Under the pieces are notes generated by a model. It was given only the letters and a program-made list of their open reading frames with translations, was not told where the DNA came from and searched no databases. Below, one piece after another: positions 29,189 through 38,376 of a stretch of DNA of 64,000 nt (within the stretch, counting starts at the first letter, position 1; each line of letters begins with the position of its first letter). The position numbers and the translations under genes were made by a program. This DNA is from Pedobacter sp. Hv1 (GTDB lineage Bacteria; Bacteroidota; Bacteroidia; Sphingobacteriales; Sphingobacteriaceae), in assembly GCF_001412215.1 (NCBI RefSeq), contig NZ_LLWP01000005.1, positions 62,001 through 126,000 of the forward strand. Reading direction: 5' to 3'.

Positions 29189-29358
29189 AGGTTGCGAGTT
29201 ATGGGTTACGAGTTGGGGGTTGCAGATTGAGAGTTATCAGTTAAACGAATAAATAATTAACTATCTTACATTTAACCTGCACATTGGGTTCTCAGTTAAG
29301 CAATTAAACAATTAACCAGTTAACCTTCTTACATTTAACCAGCATAAGAAAAACTTAC
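29189..29358. repeat. Low-complexity word array before the methyltransferase
   Basis: Short reiterated words such as GAGTTATGGGTTACGAGTTGGGGGTTG on the left (in parts: GAGTTATGG, GAGTTGGGGG) and TTAAGCAATTAAACAATTAACC and GTTAACC on the right, with no ORF of note. ATTAAACA/GTTAACC words recur near 19390, 21790 and 55530. Confidence 0.5.
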
Positions 29359-29364
29359 CATGCC

Positions 29365-30006
29365 ATGGACAACAATGAGTTTGCGGCAAGTATATTTAAT
29401 AAGCTTGCAAAAGAATATCAGGATAAGTTTATGGATGTAGCGCTATATGGTGATACATTTGATTTCTTTTGCGACCATGTTGAGGTACAAGATGCCCAGA
29501 TCTTAGAGATCGCCTGTGGCCCAGGAAATATTACCAAATACTTATTAAGCAAAAGGCCAGAGCTAAAAATTTTAGGTATTGATTTAGCTCCAAACATGAT
29601 TGCTCTTGCCGAGATTAACAATCCACAAGCTCAATTTCAGGTAATGGATTGTAGAAATATAGCCAGTATCGATCAAAAATTTGATGGTATAATGTGTGGC
29701 TTCTGTTTACCTTATCTCTCTAAAGCAGAAACCGTTCAGTTAATTGCCGATGCTTCTAGTTTATTAAAAACCAATGGCTTGCTGTATTTAAGTACAATGG
29801 AAGACGATTACAGTACATCGGGCCTTAGAAAAGGTAGTGCAGGCGATGAAGTGTACATGCATTATTACCGGGCTGATGATTTGATCCCTATGCTCCAACA
29901 ACATTATTTTGAGGTGTTGAATTTAACCCGAAAAGACTTCCCCACAACAGATGGGAGCCAAGTAACTGACTTGATCATTATTGCACAAAAAAAGCCCTTA
30001 ACTTAA
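29365..30006 (+). CDS. Class I SAM-dependent methyltransferase
   Basis: A 213-residue Rossmann-fold methyltransferase. The cofactor motif ILEIACGPGNIT is near residues 45-56, the acidic end of strand 2 is LGIDLAPNMI, and motif III is VMDCRNIASI. The late segment resembles small-molecule methyltransferases of the UbiE/Methyltransf_25 type. No substrate can be assigned. The start ATG at 29365 is preceded by an out-of-frame ATG at 29360. Confidence 0.82.
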   Translation: MDNNEFAASIFNKLAKEYQDKFMDVALYGDTFDFFCDHVEVQDAQILEIACGPGNITKYLLSKRPELKILGIDLAPNMIALAEINNPQAQFQVMDCRNIASIDQKFDGIMCGFCLPYLSKAETVQLIADASSLLKTNGLLYLSTMEDDYSTSGLRKGSAGDEVYMHYYRADDLIPMLQQHYFEVLNLTRKDFPTTDGSQVTDLIIIAQKKPLT

Positions 30007-30023
30007 AAGATAAGGGCTTTTGA
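29988..30023. terminator. Bidirectional terminator between methyltransferase and kup
   Basis: AAAAGCCCTTA pairs with TAAGGGCTTTT around a 10-base loop. The hairpin overlaps the methyltransferase stop codon and also serves the convergent kup gene. Confidence 0.82.
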
Positions 30024-30038
30024 TCAATGCTTTTTAGG

Positions 30039-31994
30039 TTAAATAGCTAACCTATTCAGCTCAATATCATCTGGAGTAACAAAGATCAATGGTACTTTTT
30101 CTACTTCCACATAACTCGAGTCGAGGCCAAAACTGCTTACCTCCGATAAACTTAAACGTTTCAGTACAAAGTAATAATCCATAATGCTCTGTTCGTAAAA
30201 ACTTAGGTTGGTAAACTTAGAAAGATGTTTTTCTAAAAGTACAAAACGGAAATCGCCTGTAATTTTATGTTTGTTCAATGAAGTATATTGACTGGTAATG
30301 TCAACCTCTCCATTTTTAACCAATTCTTCAACTACCTTACGATAAAGCAGATTAACCCTTTGTTCGATTCTAAAACCAAGTTTAAAATCGATCCTGATCA
30401 ATTTCCCTGGAATTAAGAATTCAACTTTATAATCCATTGTATAAGGTTCGTCCATTACATCTACGTGAACCAACCAATAAACATCGGCACGTTTAGGCTC
30501 TTTCTGTATAATGGAATAGATAATCTTTGATTCGATCTCTGTTTTAAAGTTGGCACTTGTTAAATACACCAATTGTGATGAATATTTTGGAACAGACTCA
30601 TCATTGCTCAGCTCATTTAAAATGGCATAATAGTCTTCTATTTCTACATATTTTACAAAACGGTTTTTGATTTTTCTTGAGTTATACCAAGTCCACATTA
30701 CACTTAATAAAGCCGAACTGATCAATAACGTTACCCATCCACCATGTATAAATTTGGCCATATTACCTACCAAGAAAGCAAGTTCTATCACACCGTATAA
30801 AATCACAAATAAAACAATGAGGTATTTTGGAAACTTCTTCCTCAACATAAATACCGCTACCAATATAGTGGTCATTAAGAAAGTTAAGTTAATGGCCAAA
30901 CCATAGGCTCCCTCCATGTTGTCTGATTTTTTAAAGATCAGTACAATGATGATACAACCTACCCATAACAGCCAATTGATAGAAGGTACATACAACTGTC
31001 CCTTTTGTACACTTGGATAATTGATCCTTACTTTAGGCCATAAGTTTAAACGAACAGCCTCAGATATCAAGGTAAATGAACCAGAAATCATTGCTTGCGA
31101 TGCAATTACAGCTGCCATTGTAGCCAGTGCAACCATGTATAAAACTAGGCCTTGTGGCACCAATTCAAAGAAAGGATTAACAATATGTGGATCATAATTA
31201 GGGTTTTTCAATACCCATACCCCTTGTCCAAGGTAATTGAAAATCAACATCAATTTAACGAAGATCCAACTTACCCTAATATTGTCCTTACCACAATGTC
31301 CAAGGTCGCTATAAAGTGCTTCTGCCCCTGTAGTACATAAGAAAACACCCCCTAAAATAACCAATGCACCTGGGTTGGTCACCAACAAGTGGATTGCATA
31401 ATAAGGATTTAAGGCTTTAAAAATGGTTGGATCGTGCATAATTTGGCCCAAACCAGATACGCCCAATGCAGCAAACCACAAGAACATAATTGGCCCAAAT
31501 AAACGCCCAACTAAGTTGGTTCCAAATTGCTGTATCACAAACAGCAATGTAATAATGGCCAGTACAATTGGCAATACAGAAACTGTTGGGAATTTTAACT
31601 TCAAACCTTCAATAGCAGAAGTTACCGTAATACTCGGGGTAATAATGCCATCGGCCAACAGTGCCGCCCCCCCAATAATGGCCGGAATAACCAACCACTT
31701 TGCTTTTTTCCTCACCAAAGAGTAGAGTGAAAATATACCTCCCTCACCTTTGTTATCGGCTCTTAGCGTAATAATTACATACTTGATGGTGGTTTGCAGG
31801 GTTAAAGTCCAAATCACACAGGAAAGTGCCCCTAAAACCAGATCTGGGTTGATAAATTGACCCGTTTCTTTTACAGTTTTAAAGATTGCTTTTAAGGTAT
31901 ACAATGGAGAGGTACCGATATCTCCAAAAACAATACCCAAACTTACTAACACACCGCCCGCAGTTAGGGCGTTAACGTTTTTATGATTTGACAC
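30039..31994 (-). CDS. kup: Kup-type potassium uptake permease
   Basis: A low-affinity K+:H+ symporter of the inner membrane, about 651 residues. The family core SLGIVFGDIGTSPLYTLK is near the N terminus, followed by ADNKGEGGIFSLYSLVRKK, LLADGIITPSITVTSAIEGL and the long C-terminal cytoplasmic domain typical of Kup. No ATG precedes the first helix. The longest frame would start at a TTG (32015), but that codon is part of a promoter element TAATTTTG, so the GTG at 31994 is the more likely start. The N terminus remains to be proven. Confidence 0.9.
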   Translation of the reverse strand: MSNHKNVNALTAGGVLVSLGIVFGDIGTSPLYTLKAIFKTVKETGQFINPDLVLGALSCVIWTLTLQTTIKYVIITLRADNKGEGGIFSLYSLVRKKAKWLVIPAIIGGAALLADGIITPSITVTSAIEGLKLKFPTVSVLPIVLAIITLLFVIQQFGTNLVGRLFGPIMFLWFAALGVSGLGQIMHDPTIFKALNPYYAIHLLVTNPGALVILGGVFLCTTGAEALYSDLGHCGKDNIRVSWIFVKLMLIFNYLGQGVWVLKNPNYDPHIVNPFFELVPQGLVLYMVALATMAAVIASQAMISGSFTLISEAVRLNLWPKVRINYPSVQKGQLYVPSINWLLWVGCIIIVLIFKKSDNMEGAYGLAINLTFLMTTILVAVFMLRKKFPKYLIVLFVILYGVIELAFLVGNMAKFIHGGWVTLLISSALLSVMWTWYNSRKIKNRFVKYVEIEDYYAILNELSNDESVPKYSSQLVYLTSANFKTEIESKIIYSIIQKEPKRADVYWLVHVDVMDEPYTMDYKVEFLIPGKLIRIDFKLGFRIEQRVNLLYRKVVEELVKNGEVDITSQYTSLNKHKITGDFRFVLLEKHLSKFTNLSFYEQSIMDYYFVLKRLSLSEVSSFGLDSSYVEVEKVPLIFVTPDDIELNRLAI

Positions 31995-32012
31995 TTCTAT
32001 AAAATTTGGTTG

Positions 32013-32020
32013 CAAAATTA
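32013..32020 (-). promoter_or_regulatory. kup promoter -7 element
   Basis: TAATTTTG on the minus strand, 18 bases before the GTG start at 31994. It contains the TTG that a naive ORF call would use as start codon. Confidence 0.45.
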
Positions 32021-32145
32021 GTTAAATAATAATTTATTAAAGTCCATTATGATTTTTATCTGAAATTAATCTCAATGAAGTGTAAAATTTCACCAAAAAA
32101 CGCTGTGTTAAATATTGTTAAATAATGTTTTATAGTATCAAATGT

Positions 32146-32177
32146 TTGATTTTTTTGTTTTATTATTTATATTTTTG
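32146..32177 (+). promoter_or_regulatory. Promoter of the small type IX sorting-domain gene
   Basis: TTG (32146-32148), 21 bases, then TATTTTTG (32170-32177), which fits both parts of the Bacteroidota housekeeping consensus. The ATG is 10 bases further on. Confidence 0.6.
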
Positions 32178-32187
32178 CCAGCATTAA

Positions 32188-32694
32188 ATGGGTTTTAAGT
32201 CTAAAATATCGCTCTCATGGAATATCCTATGCATTACTTGTATGGCGGTATTGGTAGGCCCATCGGTTTTTGCCCAACACATTGATACTGCAAAGCTATC
32301 CATCAAGCCAAAAGCAAAAGTGGTGAGTAAAGTACCTCAGATTAAAGCAAACATCTCAAACTATAAACCCTCTGCTATCAATTATAATCCATCTGCTTCA
32401 ACTACCAGCGTTAACAATAGCAAACCAGTTAAAATGTTAACCGTGTTAAAAGTTTACCCAAATCCGGTTAGCGATCAGATCAATATCAATTTACGTTTAG
32501 AAAAAGAAGCACAGCTTTCGGTAACCATTACCGATTTGTTAGGCAATACAGTAGTAACCCTAGCAAACGAAAAAAGTGCTGCAGGCGAACTCACTAAAAC
32601 CTATACCGTTCCTAATAAGCTAAACGCAGGAATGTATTTTCTGAAAATTGTTGCCGGTGGAGCACTTAAGGTTTGGAAGATTTCCGTTCTATAG
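32188..32694 (+). CDS. Small type IX secretion sorting-domain protein without visible cargo
   Basis: A 168-residue exported protein. A signal peptide with hydrophobic core ends SVFAQ near residue 30. A Lys/Ser/Asn-rich linker (about 31-85) contains two similar units, SNYKPSAI and NYNPSAST. Residues about 88-168 are a type A sorting domain: KVYPNPVSDQINI, LSVTITDLLGNTV, LNAGMYFLKIV and a final KISVL strand. Such domains direct proteins through the type IX system and are normally attached to large enzymes or adhesins. Here nothing else is present, so it may be a stand-alone surface protein or a degenerate cargo. It has its own promoter. Confidence 0.82.
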   Translation: MGFKSKISLSWNILCITCMAVLVGPSVFAQHIDTAKLSIKPKAKVVSKVPQIKANISNYKPSAINYNPSASTTSVNNSKPVKMLTVLKVYPNPVSDQININLRLEKEAQLSVTITDLLGNTVVTLANEKSAAGELTKTYTVPNKLNAGMYFLKIVAGGALKVWKISVL

Positions 32695-32704
32695 ATTACT
32701 TTTT

Positions 32705-32712
32705 TACTTTTG
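32705..32712 (+). promoter_or_regulatory. Promoter -7 element of the FAH-family gene, leaderless
   Basis: TACTTTTG ends four bases before the ATG at 32717 and lies just after the stop of the previous gene. The predicted mRNA starts at the start codon. Confidence 0.5.
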
Positions 32713-32716
32713 TTTT

Positions 32717-33328
32717 ATGAAGATAATTGCCATTGGTCGCAACTATGCTGCGCATGCTAAAGAATTGAACAATGCTGTTCCAACTAAACCTATTATATTT
32801 TTAAAGCCAGATACTGCTGTTTTAAAAGACAACAAGCCCTTTTATATTCCCGATTTCTCTTCAGATATCCATTACGAATTGGAAGTGGTTTTAAAAGTAT
32901 GCAAAGAGGGAAAACACATCTCAGAAAAGTTTGCCAGTAATTATTACGATGAAATTGGCTTGGGAATTGACTTTACAGCTAGGGATATTCAGAGCGAACA
33001 TAAAGAAAAAGGCTTGCCTTGGGAATTGGCCAAAGCTTTTGACCACTCTGCAGCAATCAGCAATTTTTTGCCAAAATCTGAATATGCAGACCTATACCAA
33101 TTGCAATTCGAACTACAGATCAATAAAGAAATACGTCAGAGTGGACATACTGCTAACCTTTTGTTTTCGTTTGAAAAGATAATTGCTTTTGTTTCTCAAT
33201 ACATTACGCTTAAAAAAGGCGATCTTATTTTTACAGGAACACCAGAAGGTGTGGGTCAGGTAAAACAAGGCGATCAATTAGAAGCATGGCTTGAAGGCAA
33301 ACAACTACTCAACTTTAACATTAAATAA
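32717..33328 (+). CDS. Fumarylacetoacetate hydrolase-fold enzyme
   Basis: A 203-residue protein of the FAH superfamily, close in size to YcgM/FAHD1-type acylpyruvase or oxaloacetate-decarboxylase members. It begins MKIIAIGRNYAAHAKELN. Metal-binding acids lie in IHYELEVVLKV and LGIDFTARDIQ, and the C-terminal FTGTPEGVGQVKQGD loop is diagnostic. The start is the ATG at 32717, supported by the promoter element directly before it; a longer in-frame version would overlap the previous gene. The substrate is uncertain. Confidence 0.9.
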   Translation: MKIIAIGRNYAAHAKELNNAVPTKPIIFLKPDTAVLKDNKPFYIPDFSSDIHYELEVVLKVCKEGKHISEKFASNYYDEIGLGIDFTARDIQSEHKEKGLPWELAKAFDHSAAISNFLPKSEYADLYQLQFELQINKEIRQSGHTANLLFSFEKIIAFVSQYITLKKGDLIFTGTPEGVGQVKQGDQLEAWLEGKQLLNFNIK

Positions 33329-33333
33329 TTAGC

Positions 33334-35088
33334 ATGCCCTGTCTAAAAATCTATCTCAACCACCAGATGGTTAAATCTTTCTATTTTTTATTTTTAATAC
33401 TTTCCGTAGCTGCAACAGGTAATGCTCAAGAGATTTTCAGTACCAACACTTACCCATTAACAGATTTTAGACCTCCGCTTGATATCGTTCCACCTGCACT
33501 TGCAGGCTCGTTCGGAGAGTTAAGGTCAAATCACTTCCATTCTGGCATTGACTTTAGAACCAACCAAACTACAGGTTATCCAGTTTATGCTACTGCAGAC
33601 GGTTATGTAGCAAGATTACGCGTTCAGAATAGTGGTTTTGGCCTAGCTTTATACATCAACCATCCCAATGGCTATACTTCCGTTTACGGGCATTTATCAA
33701 GGTTTAACCCAAAAATTGCCCAACAGGTAAAAAACATCCAATACAAGAACAAATCTTACGAGATAGATGAATTTCCAAATGCAGACCTTATTCCAGTTCG
33801 CAAAGGTGATATCATTGCCTATTCTGGCAATACTGGAAGTTCTGGCGGACCGCATCTGCACTTCGAAATAAGAGATACCAAAACTGAAGCTACCATCAAC
33901 CCTCAATTATTGGGCATTCAGATTCCAGACAATGTCCCTCCTGTAATCTATTCGATGTATGTGTATCGCCTAAATGGCAAACCTTTTAACGAATTTACAC
34001 CCAAACAATATTTTCAGGTTGTAGGTGGTAATGGCAAATACAACTTAAATAAAGTAACTACCATTCATTTAAACGGTGAAGTTGGTTTTGGAATCATCGC
34101 AACAGATAAACATAGTGGAAACTCTGGCTTAAATGGTGTTTACTCAATTGAGCTAGAATTAGATGGCAAAAAGATATTTACCTCTGCCCTAGAAAGATTC
34201 AGTTTCGAGAACAGCAAAGCGATCAATTCTCATATCGATTATCCTGCATTTTTAAATTTAAAAAGAAGTATCCAAAAAAGTTTTGTAGATCCGGGTAATC
34301 CATTACAGATTTACAGTAGTTTGGTTAACAGTGGGCGCATCAATTTTAATGATGGTAATTTGCACGATGTAAAATACACCGTTACCGACTCTAAAGGCAA
34401 CAAAAGCACCATGGCATTTAAGGTACTGGCCGATGCAAAGGCTATCATCAATACACCAACCCAAGCTGCTGGCATTGCTTTTCCCTACAATAAAACAAAC
34501 GAATACAATGCTGAAGATGTAAAAGTAATTCTGCCGAAGGGCACTTTGTACAATGATCTTAACTTCGTGTATAAGAAATTACCTAAACCACAACAAAATG
34601 CATTTTCGTCAATCCATCAGATCCAAAACAACCTTACACCATTGCATACCGGATTTGAAATATGGATCAAAGCAGATACTGCTTTAACTAAATATCAAAG
34701 TAAGGCACTAATTGTCAATACAAATCGATCATCGCAAGGTGGCTATTTTGAAAATGGGTATGTAAAAGCAAACCCAAGAACTTTTGGAAGTTTCTTTATC
34801 GCAATTGATACTATCCCTCCTAACATTATACCCGTTAATATTGCCGATGGTAAAAATATGGCTGGCTTAAGCAAAATGAGTTTTAGAATTAGCGATGGGC
34901 TTTCTGGAATTAAAAGTTTTAATGGCTATATTGATGGCAAATGGATTTTAATGGAATTCGATACCAAAACAGCCAGTTTATGGCATAGCTTTGATGAAAG
35001 AACTTTACCAGGAAAACATAGTTTTGAATTATTGGTTACCGATATGAAAGACAATGTGAAACGTTATGCGATAGATTTTTATAGATAG
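33334..35088 (+). CDS. M23-family peptidoglycan endopeptidase-like protein
   Basis: A 584-residue exported protein. The signal peptide ends ATGNAQ; translation may begin at the ATG at 33334 or at the ATG 33 bases later, which gives a more compact signal. The LytM/M23 zinc site is complete: His-69 and Asp-73 in FHSGIDFRT, and HLHFE with His at 174 and 176. The last 350 residues are beta-rich, without a recognised domain, and could be a substrate- or wall-binding module. The protein should act in the periplasm on cross-linked peptidoglycan. Confidence 0.87.
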   Translation: MPCLKIYLNHQMVKSFYFLFLILSVAATGNAQEIFSTNTYPLTDFRPPLDIVPPALAGSFGELRSNHFHSGIDFRTNQTTGYPVYATADGYVARLRVQNSGFGLALYINHPNGYTSVYGHLSRFNPKIAQQVKNIQYKNKSYEIDEFPNADLIPVRKGDIIAYSGNTGSSGGPHLHFEIRDTKTEATINPQLLGIQIPDNVPPVIYSMYVYRLNGKPFNEFTPKQYFQVVGGNGKYNLNKVTTIHLNGEVGFGIIATDKHSGNSGLNGVYSIELELDGKKIFTSALERFSFENSKAINSHIDYPAFLNLKRSIQKSFVDPGNPLQIYSSLVNSGRINFNDGNLHDVKYTVTDSKGNKSTMAFKVLADAKAIINTPTQAAGIAFPYNKTNEYNAEDVKVILPKGTLYNDLNFVYKKLPKPQQNAFSSIHQIQNNLTPLHTGFEIWIKADTALTKYQSKALIVNTNRSSQGGYFENGYVKANPRTFGSFFIAIDTIPPNIIPVNIADGKNMAGLSKMSFRISDGLSGIKSFNGYIDGKWILMEFDTKTASLWHSFDERTLPGKHSFELLVTDMKDNVKRYAIDFYR

Positions 35089-35097
35089 TAATAAGTA

Positions 35098-35325
35098 TTA
35101 AGTAGAAAGTATCAAGATGTGAGAGGTGAGATATGAGACAAGAGATTTGAGTAACTAGTATCAAGATATGAGTATCAAGTATCAAGACAGGAATTATAAG
35201 ATATGAGATTTGAGATAAGAGATACCGTTCAGTTAACCAATGACCCATTCCCTACTTACTATTTCCTATTCCCTATTTACTATTTACTACTAACTATTAC
35301 CCAAATAAACTTTAATACAATTTAA
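35098..35325. repeat. Low-complexity word array before bcp
   Basis: No gene. The left half has four AGTATCAAG words mixed with GATATGAG and GAGATTTGAG. The right half has CTATTTCCTATTCCCTATTTACTATT words. The left words are the reverse complement of those in the dnaE-mdh array (53800-54255); the right words repeat those after guaA. Confidence 0.65.
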
Positions 35326-35328
35326 CAT

Positions 35329-35790
35329 ATGACTACATTACAACAAGGCGATAAAGCCCCAGCATTTACTTCAAAAGACCAAAATGGAAATACCATTTCT
35401 TTAGCTCAATTTAAAGGTAAAAAAGTAGTTTTATATTTTTACCCGAAAGACAATACACCTGGCTGTACTGCTGAAGCTTGCGATTTTCGCGACAATTATC
35501 AGGGTTTAAAATCAAAAGGAATTGAAGTGCTAGGGGTAAGTGTTGATGATGAAAAATCGCATCAAAAATTTGTAGATAAATTTAGTTTGCCATTTACGCT
35601 ATTGGCCGATACCGATAAAGCTATTGTAGAAGCTTATGGGGTTTGGGGTGAGAAAAACATGTATGGTAAAAAATATATGGGTACCAACCGTACTACTTTC
35701 ATTATCGACGAAGAAGGGAACATTGCGCATGTGATCAATAAAGTAGATACCAAAAGTCCTACAGCCCAAGTTTTAGACCTAATTAAGTAA
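35329..35790 (+). CDS. bcp: Thiol peroxidase of the Bcp/PrxQ type
   Basis: A 153-residue peroxiredoxin that reduces hydroperoxides using thioredoxin. The peroxidatic Cys-46 lies in [18 protein letters not shown] and the resolving Cys-51 is five residues on, the atypical 2-Cys arrangement of PrxQ. Conserved [11 protein letters not shown] is near the C terminus. No signal peptide is seen, so it is cytoplasmic. The stop at 35790 is about 100 bases before the transketolase gene, which has its own promoter element. Confidence 0.93.
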   Translation: MTTLQQGDKAPAFTSKDQNGNTISLAQFKGKKVVLYFYPKDNTPGCTAEACDFRDNYQGLKSKGIEVLGVSVDDEKSHQKFVDKFSLPFTLLADTDKAIVEAYGVWGEKNMYGKKYMGTNRTTFIIDEEGNIAHVINKVDTKSPTAQVLDLIK

Positions 35791-35855
35791 AATACAGTGT
35801 AATTAAGCGCCAAATTTTAGCTTGAACATTATTACTTAAAATTTTATAATTACAT

Positions 35856-35863
35856 TACCTTTG
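35856..35863 (+). promoter_or_regulatory. Transketolase promoter -7 element
   Basis: TACCTTTG, 25 bases before the ATG at 35889, matches TAnnTTTG; the -33 region is weak. Confidence 0.45.
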
Positions 35864-35888
35864 TTTAGTTACAACAATCCTATTTTTA

Positions 35889-36734
35889 ATGAAACATACA
35901 ATTAGTGAATTAGAAGACATTGCCTCACAAGTTAGAAGAGACGTGCTTAGAATGGTACACGCCGTGCAATCAGGTCACCCTGGTGCATCTTTAGGTTGCG
36001 CAGACTTTTTTACAGCGTTATACTTCGAAGTATTGAACCACAATCCAAAGTTTACGATGGATGGAGCAGGAGAAGATTTATTTTTCCTTTCAAACGGCCA
36101 TATCTCTCCAGTTTGGTACAGTGTATTGGCCAGATCTGGTTATTTTGCAGTAAGCGAATTGGCAACTTTCAGAAAACTTGATTCAAGATTACAAGGTCAC
36201 CCAACTACCCACGAAGGTCTACCAGGTGTACGTGTAGCTTCAGGTTCACTTGGCCAAGGTTTATCTGTTGCCATTGGCGCAGCTTTAACTAAGAAATTGA
36301 ACGGTGATAAATCTTTGATTTATACCCTACAAGGTGATGGCGAGTTACAAGAAGGTCAAAACTGGGAAGCCTTTATGTTTGCTCCTTTCCACAAGGTTGA
36401 CAATATCATTGCAAGTATCGATTATAACGGTCAGCAAATTGATGGTCCAACAGAAAAAGTATTATCATTAGAAAACCTACAAGCCAAATTCGAAGCATTC
36501 GGATGGCATGTAATCACTTCTGATGGCAATGACATGGCAGAAATAACCAAAGCCTTACACTATGCCAAATCATTAACAGGCAAAGGAAAACCTATTTTAA
36601 ACTTAATGAGTACACAAATGGGTTATGGTGTTGATTTTATGGTAGGCACCCACAAATGGCATGGATCTGCACCTAGCGACGCTCAATTAGAAGTTGCACT
36701 AAGTCAAATTAAAGAAACTGCAGGGGATTATTAA
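35889..36734 (+). CDS. Transketolase, N-terminal (thiamine diphosphate-binding) subunit
   Basis: 281 residues, the first half of a split transketolase. HPGASLGCADFFTALYF and the ThDP/Mg motif GDGELQEGQNWEA ... IASIDYNG (GDG-to-N) are present, as are SNGHISPVWY and GSLGQGLSVAIG. It works with the next gene to move two-carbon units between sugar phosphates in the pentose phosphate pathway. The split form is common in Bacteroidota and archaea. The spacer to the partner gene is 87 bases and contains a low-complexity word array. Confidence 0.93.
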   Translation: MKHTISELEDIASQVRRDVLRMVHAVQSGHPGASLGCADFFTALYFEVLNHNPKFTMDGAGEDLFFLSNGHISPVWYSVLARSGYFAVSELATFRKLDSRLQGHPTTHEGLPGVRVASGSLGQGLSVAIGAALTKKLNGDKSLIYTLQGDGELQEGQNWEAFMFAPFHKVDNIIASIDYNGQQIDGPTEKVLSLENLQAKFEAFGWHVITSDGNDMAEITKALHYAKSLTGKGKPILNLMSTQMGYGVDFMVGTHKWHGSAPSDAQLEVALSQIKETAGDY

Positions 36735-36820
36735 ACTCGATTTGAGACACTAGATATTAGATTTGAGAATTAAATAGCTCAATCTCATATCTCTAATCTC
36801 ACTTCTCATATCTAAACAAG
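36735..36820. repeat. Short low-complexity word array between the transketolase halves
   Basis: GATTTGAGA-type words on the left and ATCTCATATCTCTAATCTCACTTC-type words (in parts ATCTCATATC, TCTAATCTC) on the right, which can pair as an imperfect inverted repeat inside an operon. Confidence 0.55.
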
Positions 36821-36821
36821 A

Positions 36822-37778
36822 ATGAAAAAATATACATATACAGAAAAGAAAGATACACGTTCAGGTTTCGGAGCTGGCCTACATGAGGCTGGTAAACGCA
36901 ATGAAAATGTAGTTGCTCTTTGTGCTGATTTAGTAGGTTCACTAAAAATGGATGCCTTTATCAAAGATTTTCCCGACAGATTTGTACAAGTTGGTATTGC
37001 TGAGGCAAACATGATGGGAATTGCTGCTGGAATGACAATTGGTGGTAAAATTCCTTTCACTGGAACTTTTGCCAACTTCTCTACAGGAAGGGTTTACGAC
37101 CAAATCCGTCAATCTATTGCTTATTCTGGCAAAAATGTAAAGATCTGTGCTTCACATGCGGGTTTAACATTAGGAGAAGATGGTGCAACCCACCAAATTT
37201 TAGAAGATATCGGCCTAATGAAAATGTTACCTGGTATGGTGGTCATCAATCCTTGCGATTATAACCAAACCAAAGCGGCAACATTGGCCATTATGGATTA
37301 TGAAGGCCCTGTTTACTTACGTTTTGGCCGTCCGGTTATTCCTGTATTTACACCAGAAGATCAAAAATTTGAAATTGGTAAAGCTTGGATGGTAAATGAA
37401 GGTACCGATGTAACCATTGTTGCTACAGGCCATATGGTTTGGAGAGCGATTGAAGCTGGAGAAAAATTGGCAGAATTGGGTATCGATGCTGAGATTATAA
37501 ATATCCACACCATTAAACCTCTAGACGAAGAAGCTATTCTAAAATCTGTTAAAAAAACTGGTTGCATTGTAACTTGCGAAGAACACAACAAATATGGTGG
37601 ACTTGGCGAAAGTGTTGCTCGTTTGTTAACCACCGAGTACGTTGCTCCACAAGAATTTGTAGCTGTAAACGATAGTTTCGGCGAAAGTGCTACTCCAGAT
37701 CAGTTAATGACCAAATACAAATTGGATCCATCTGACATTGTTGCAGCTGCTCAAAAAGTAATGAAAAGAAAGTTATAA
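36822..37778 (+). CDS. Transketolase, C-terminal (pyrimidine-binding) subunit
   Basis: 318 residues, the second half of transketolase. The pyrimidine-binding domain carries VQVGIAEANMMGIAAG, in which the Glu activates thiamine diphosphate, and SHAGLTLGEDGATHQILEDI. The C-terminal transketolase domain has TIVATGHMVWRAIEAG and CEEHNKYGGLGESVA. It pairs with the upstream subunit. The sigma-factor gene starts six bases after its stop, so the two may be cotranscribed. Confidence 0.93.
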   Translation: MKKYTYTEKKDTRSGFGAGLHEAGKRNENVVALCADLVGSLKMDAFIKDFPDRFVQVGIAEANMMGIAAGMTIGGKIPFTGTFANFSTGRVYDQIRQSIAYSGKNVKICASHAGLTLGEDGATHQILEDIGLMKMLPGMVVINPCDYNQTKAATLAIMDYEGPVYLRFGRPVIPVFTPEDQKFEIGKAWMVNEGTDVTIVATGHMVWRAIEAGEKLAELGIDAEIINIHTIKPLDEEAILKSVKKTGCIVTCEEHNKYGGLGESVARLLTTEYVAPQEFVAVNDSFGESATPDQLMTKYKLDPSDIVAAAQKVMKRKL

Positions 37779-37784
37779 AAAGTT

Positions 37785-38336
37785 ATGAAGCAGGTTGAAG
37801 ATGTAGAAATATTACAAAAATTTAGTGTTGAAAAAACACGAAATGAGGCCTTCAACCTGCTTTTAACTAAATATCAACAAAAAATATATTGGCACATCCG
37901 TAGATTGGTGATAGACCACGATGATACGGATGATCTAGTGCAGGAAACTTTTGTAAAGGTTTGGAAAAACCTAGCCAATTTCCGTAGCGACTCTCAACTC
38001 TATACTTGGATTTATAGAATTGCTACCAACGAATCCATCACATTTCTAAATAAGAAAAAGCTAAAAAATAACATCTCATTGGATGATGTAAGTGGAGAAT
38101 TGGCCGAAAGCCTTACCGCTTCTTCTTATTTTGATGGTGATAAAATTCAGAAAAAACTACAAGAGGCCATTTTAACCCTACCAGAAAAACAACGCATTAT
38201 TTTTAACATGAAATATTTCGACGATATGAAATATGATGAAATTTCGGAGGTTTTGGGCACAAGTGTAGGTGCATTAAAGGCCTCATTTCATATCGCAGTT
38301 AAAAAAATTGAAAGTATTTTACTAAATGAAGATTAG
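37785..38336 (+). CDS. ECF-type RNA polymerase sigma factor
   Basis: A 183-residue group IV sigma-70 protein. Region 2 is visible as DHDDTDDLVQETFVKVWKNLANFR with the WIYRIATNESI core-binding helix. Region 4 is visible as LPEKQRIIFNMKYFDDMKYDEISEVLGTSVGALKA. No extra domains. It lies directly behind the transketolase C subunit and ahead of a probable anti-sigma membrane protein and a Spy-like periplasmic protein, which suggests an envelope-responsive regulatory cassette. Confidence 0.92.
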   Translation: MKQVEDVEILQKFSVEKTRNEAFNLLLTKYQQKIYWHIRRLVIDHDDTDDLVQETFVKVWKNLANFRSDSQLYTWIYRIATNESITFLNKKKLKNNISLDDVSGELAESLTASSYFDGDKIQKKLQEAILTLPEKQRIIFNMKYFDDMKYDEISEVLGTSVGALKASFHIAVKKIESILLNED

Positions 38337-38376
38337 GTATTAAACCTTTTACAATAAAATCTATCAATAGTACGTG

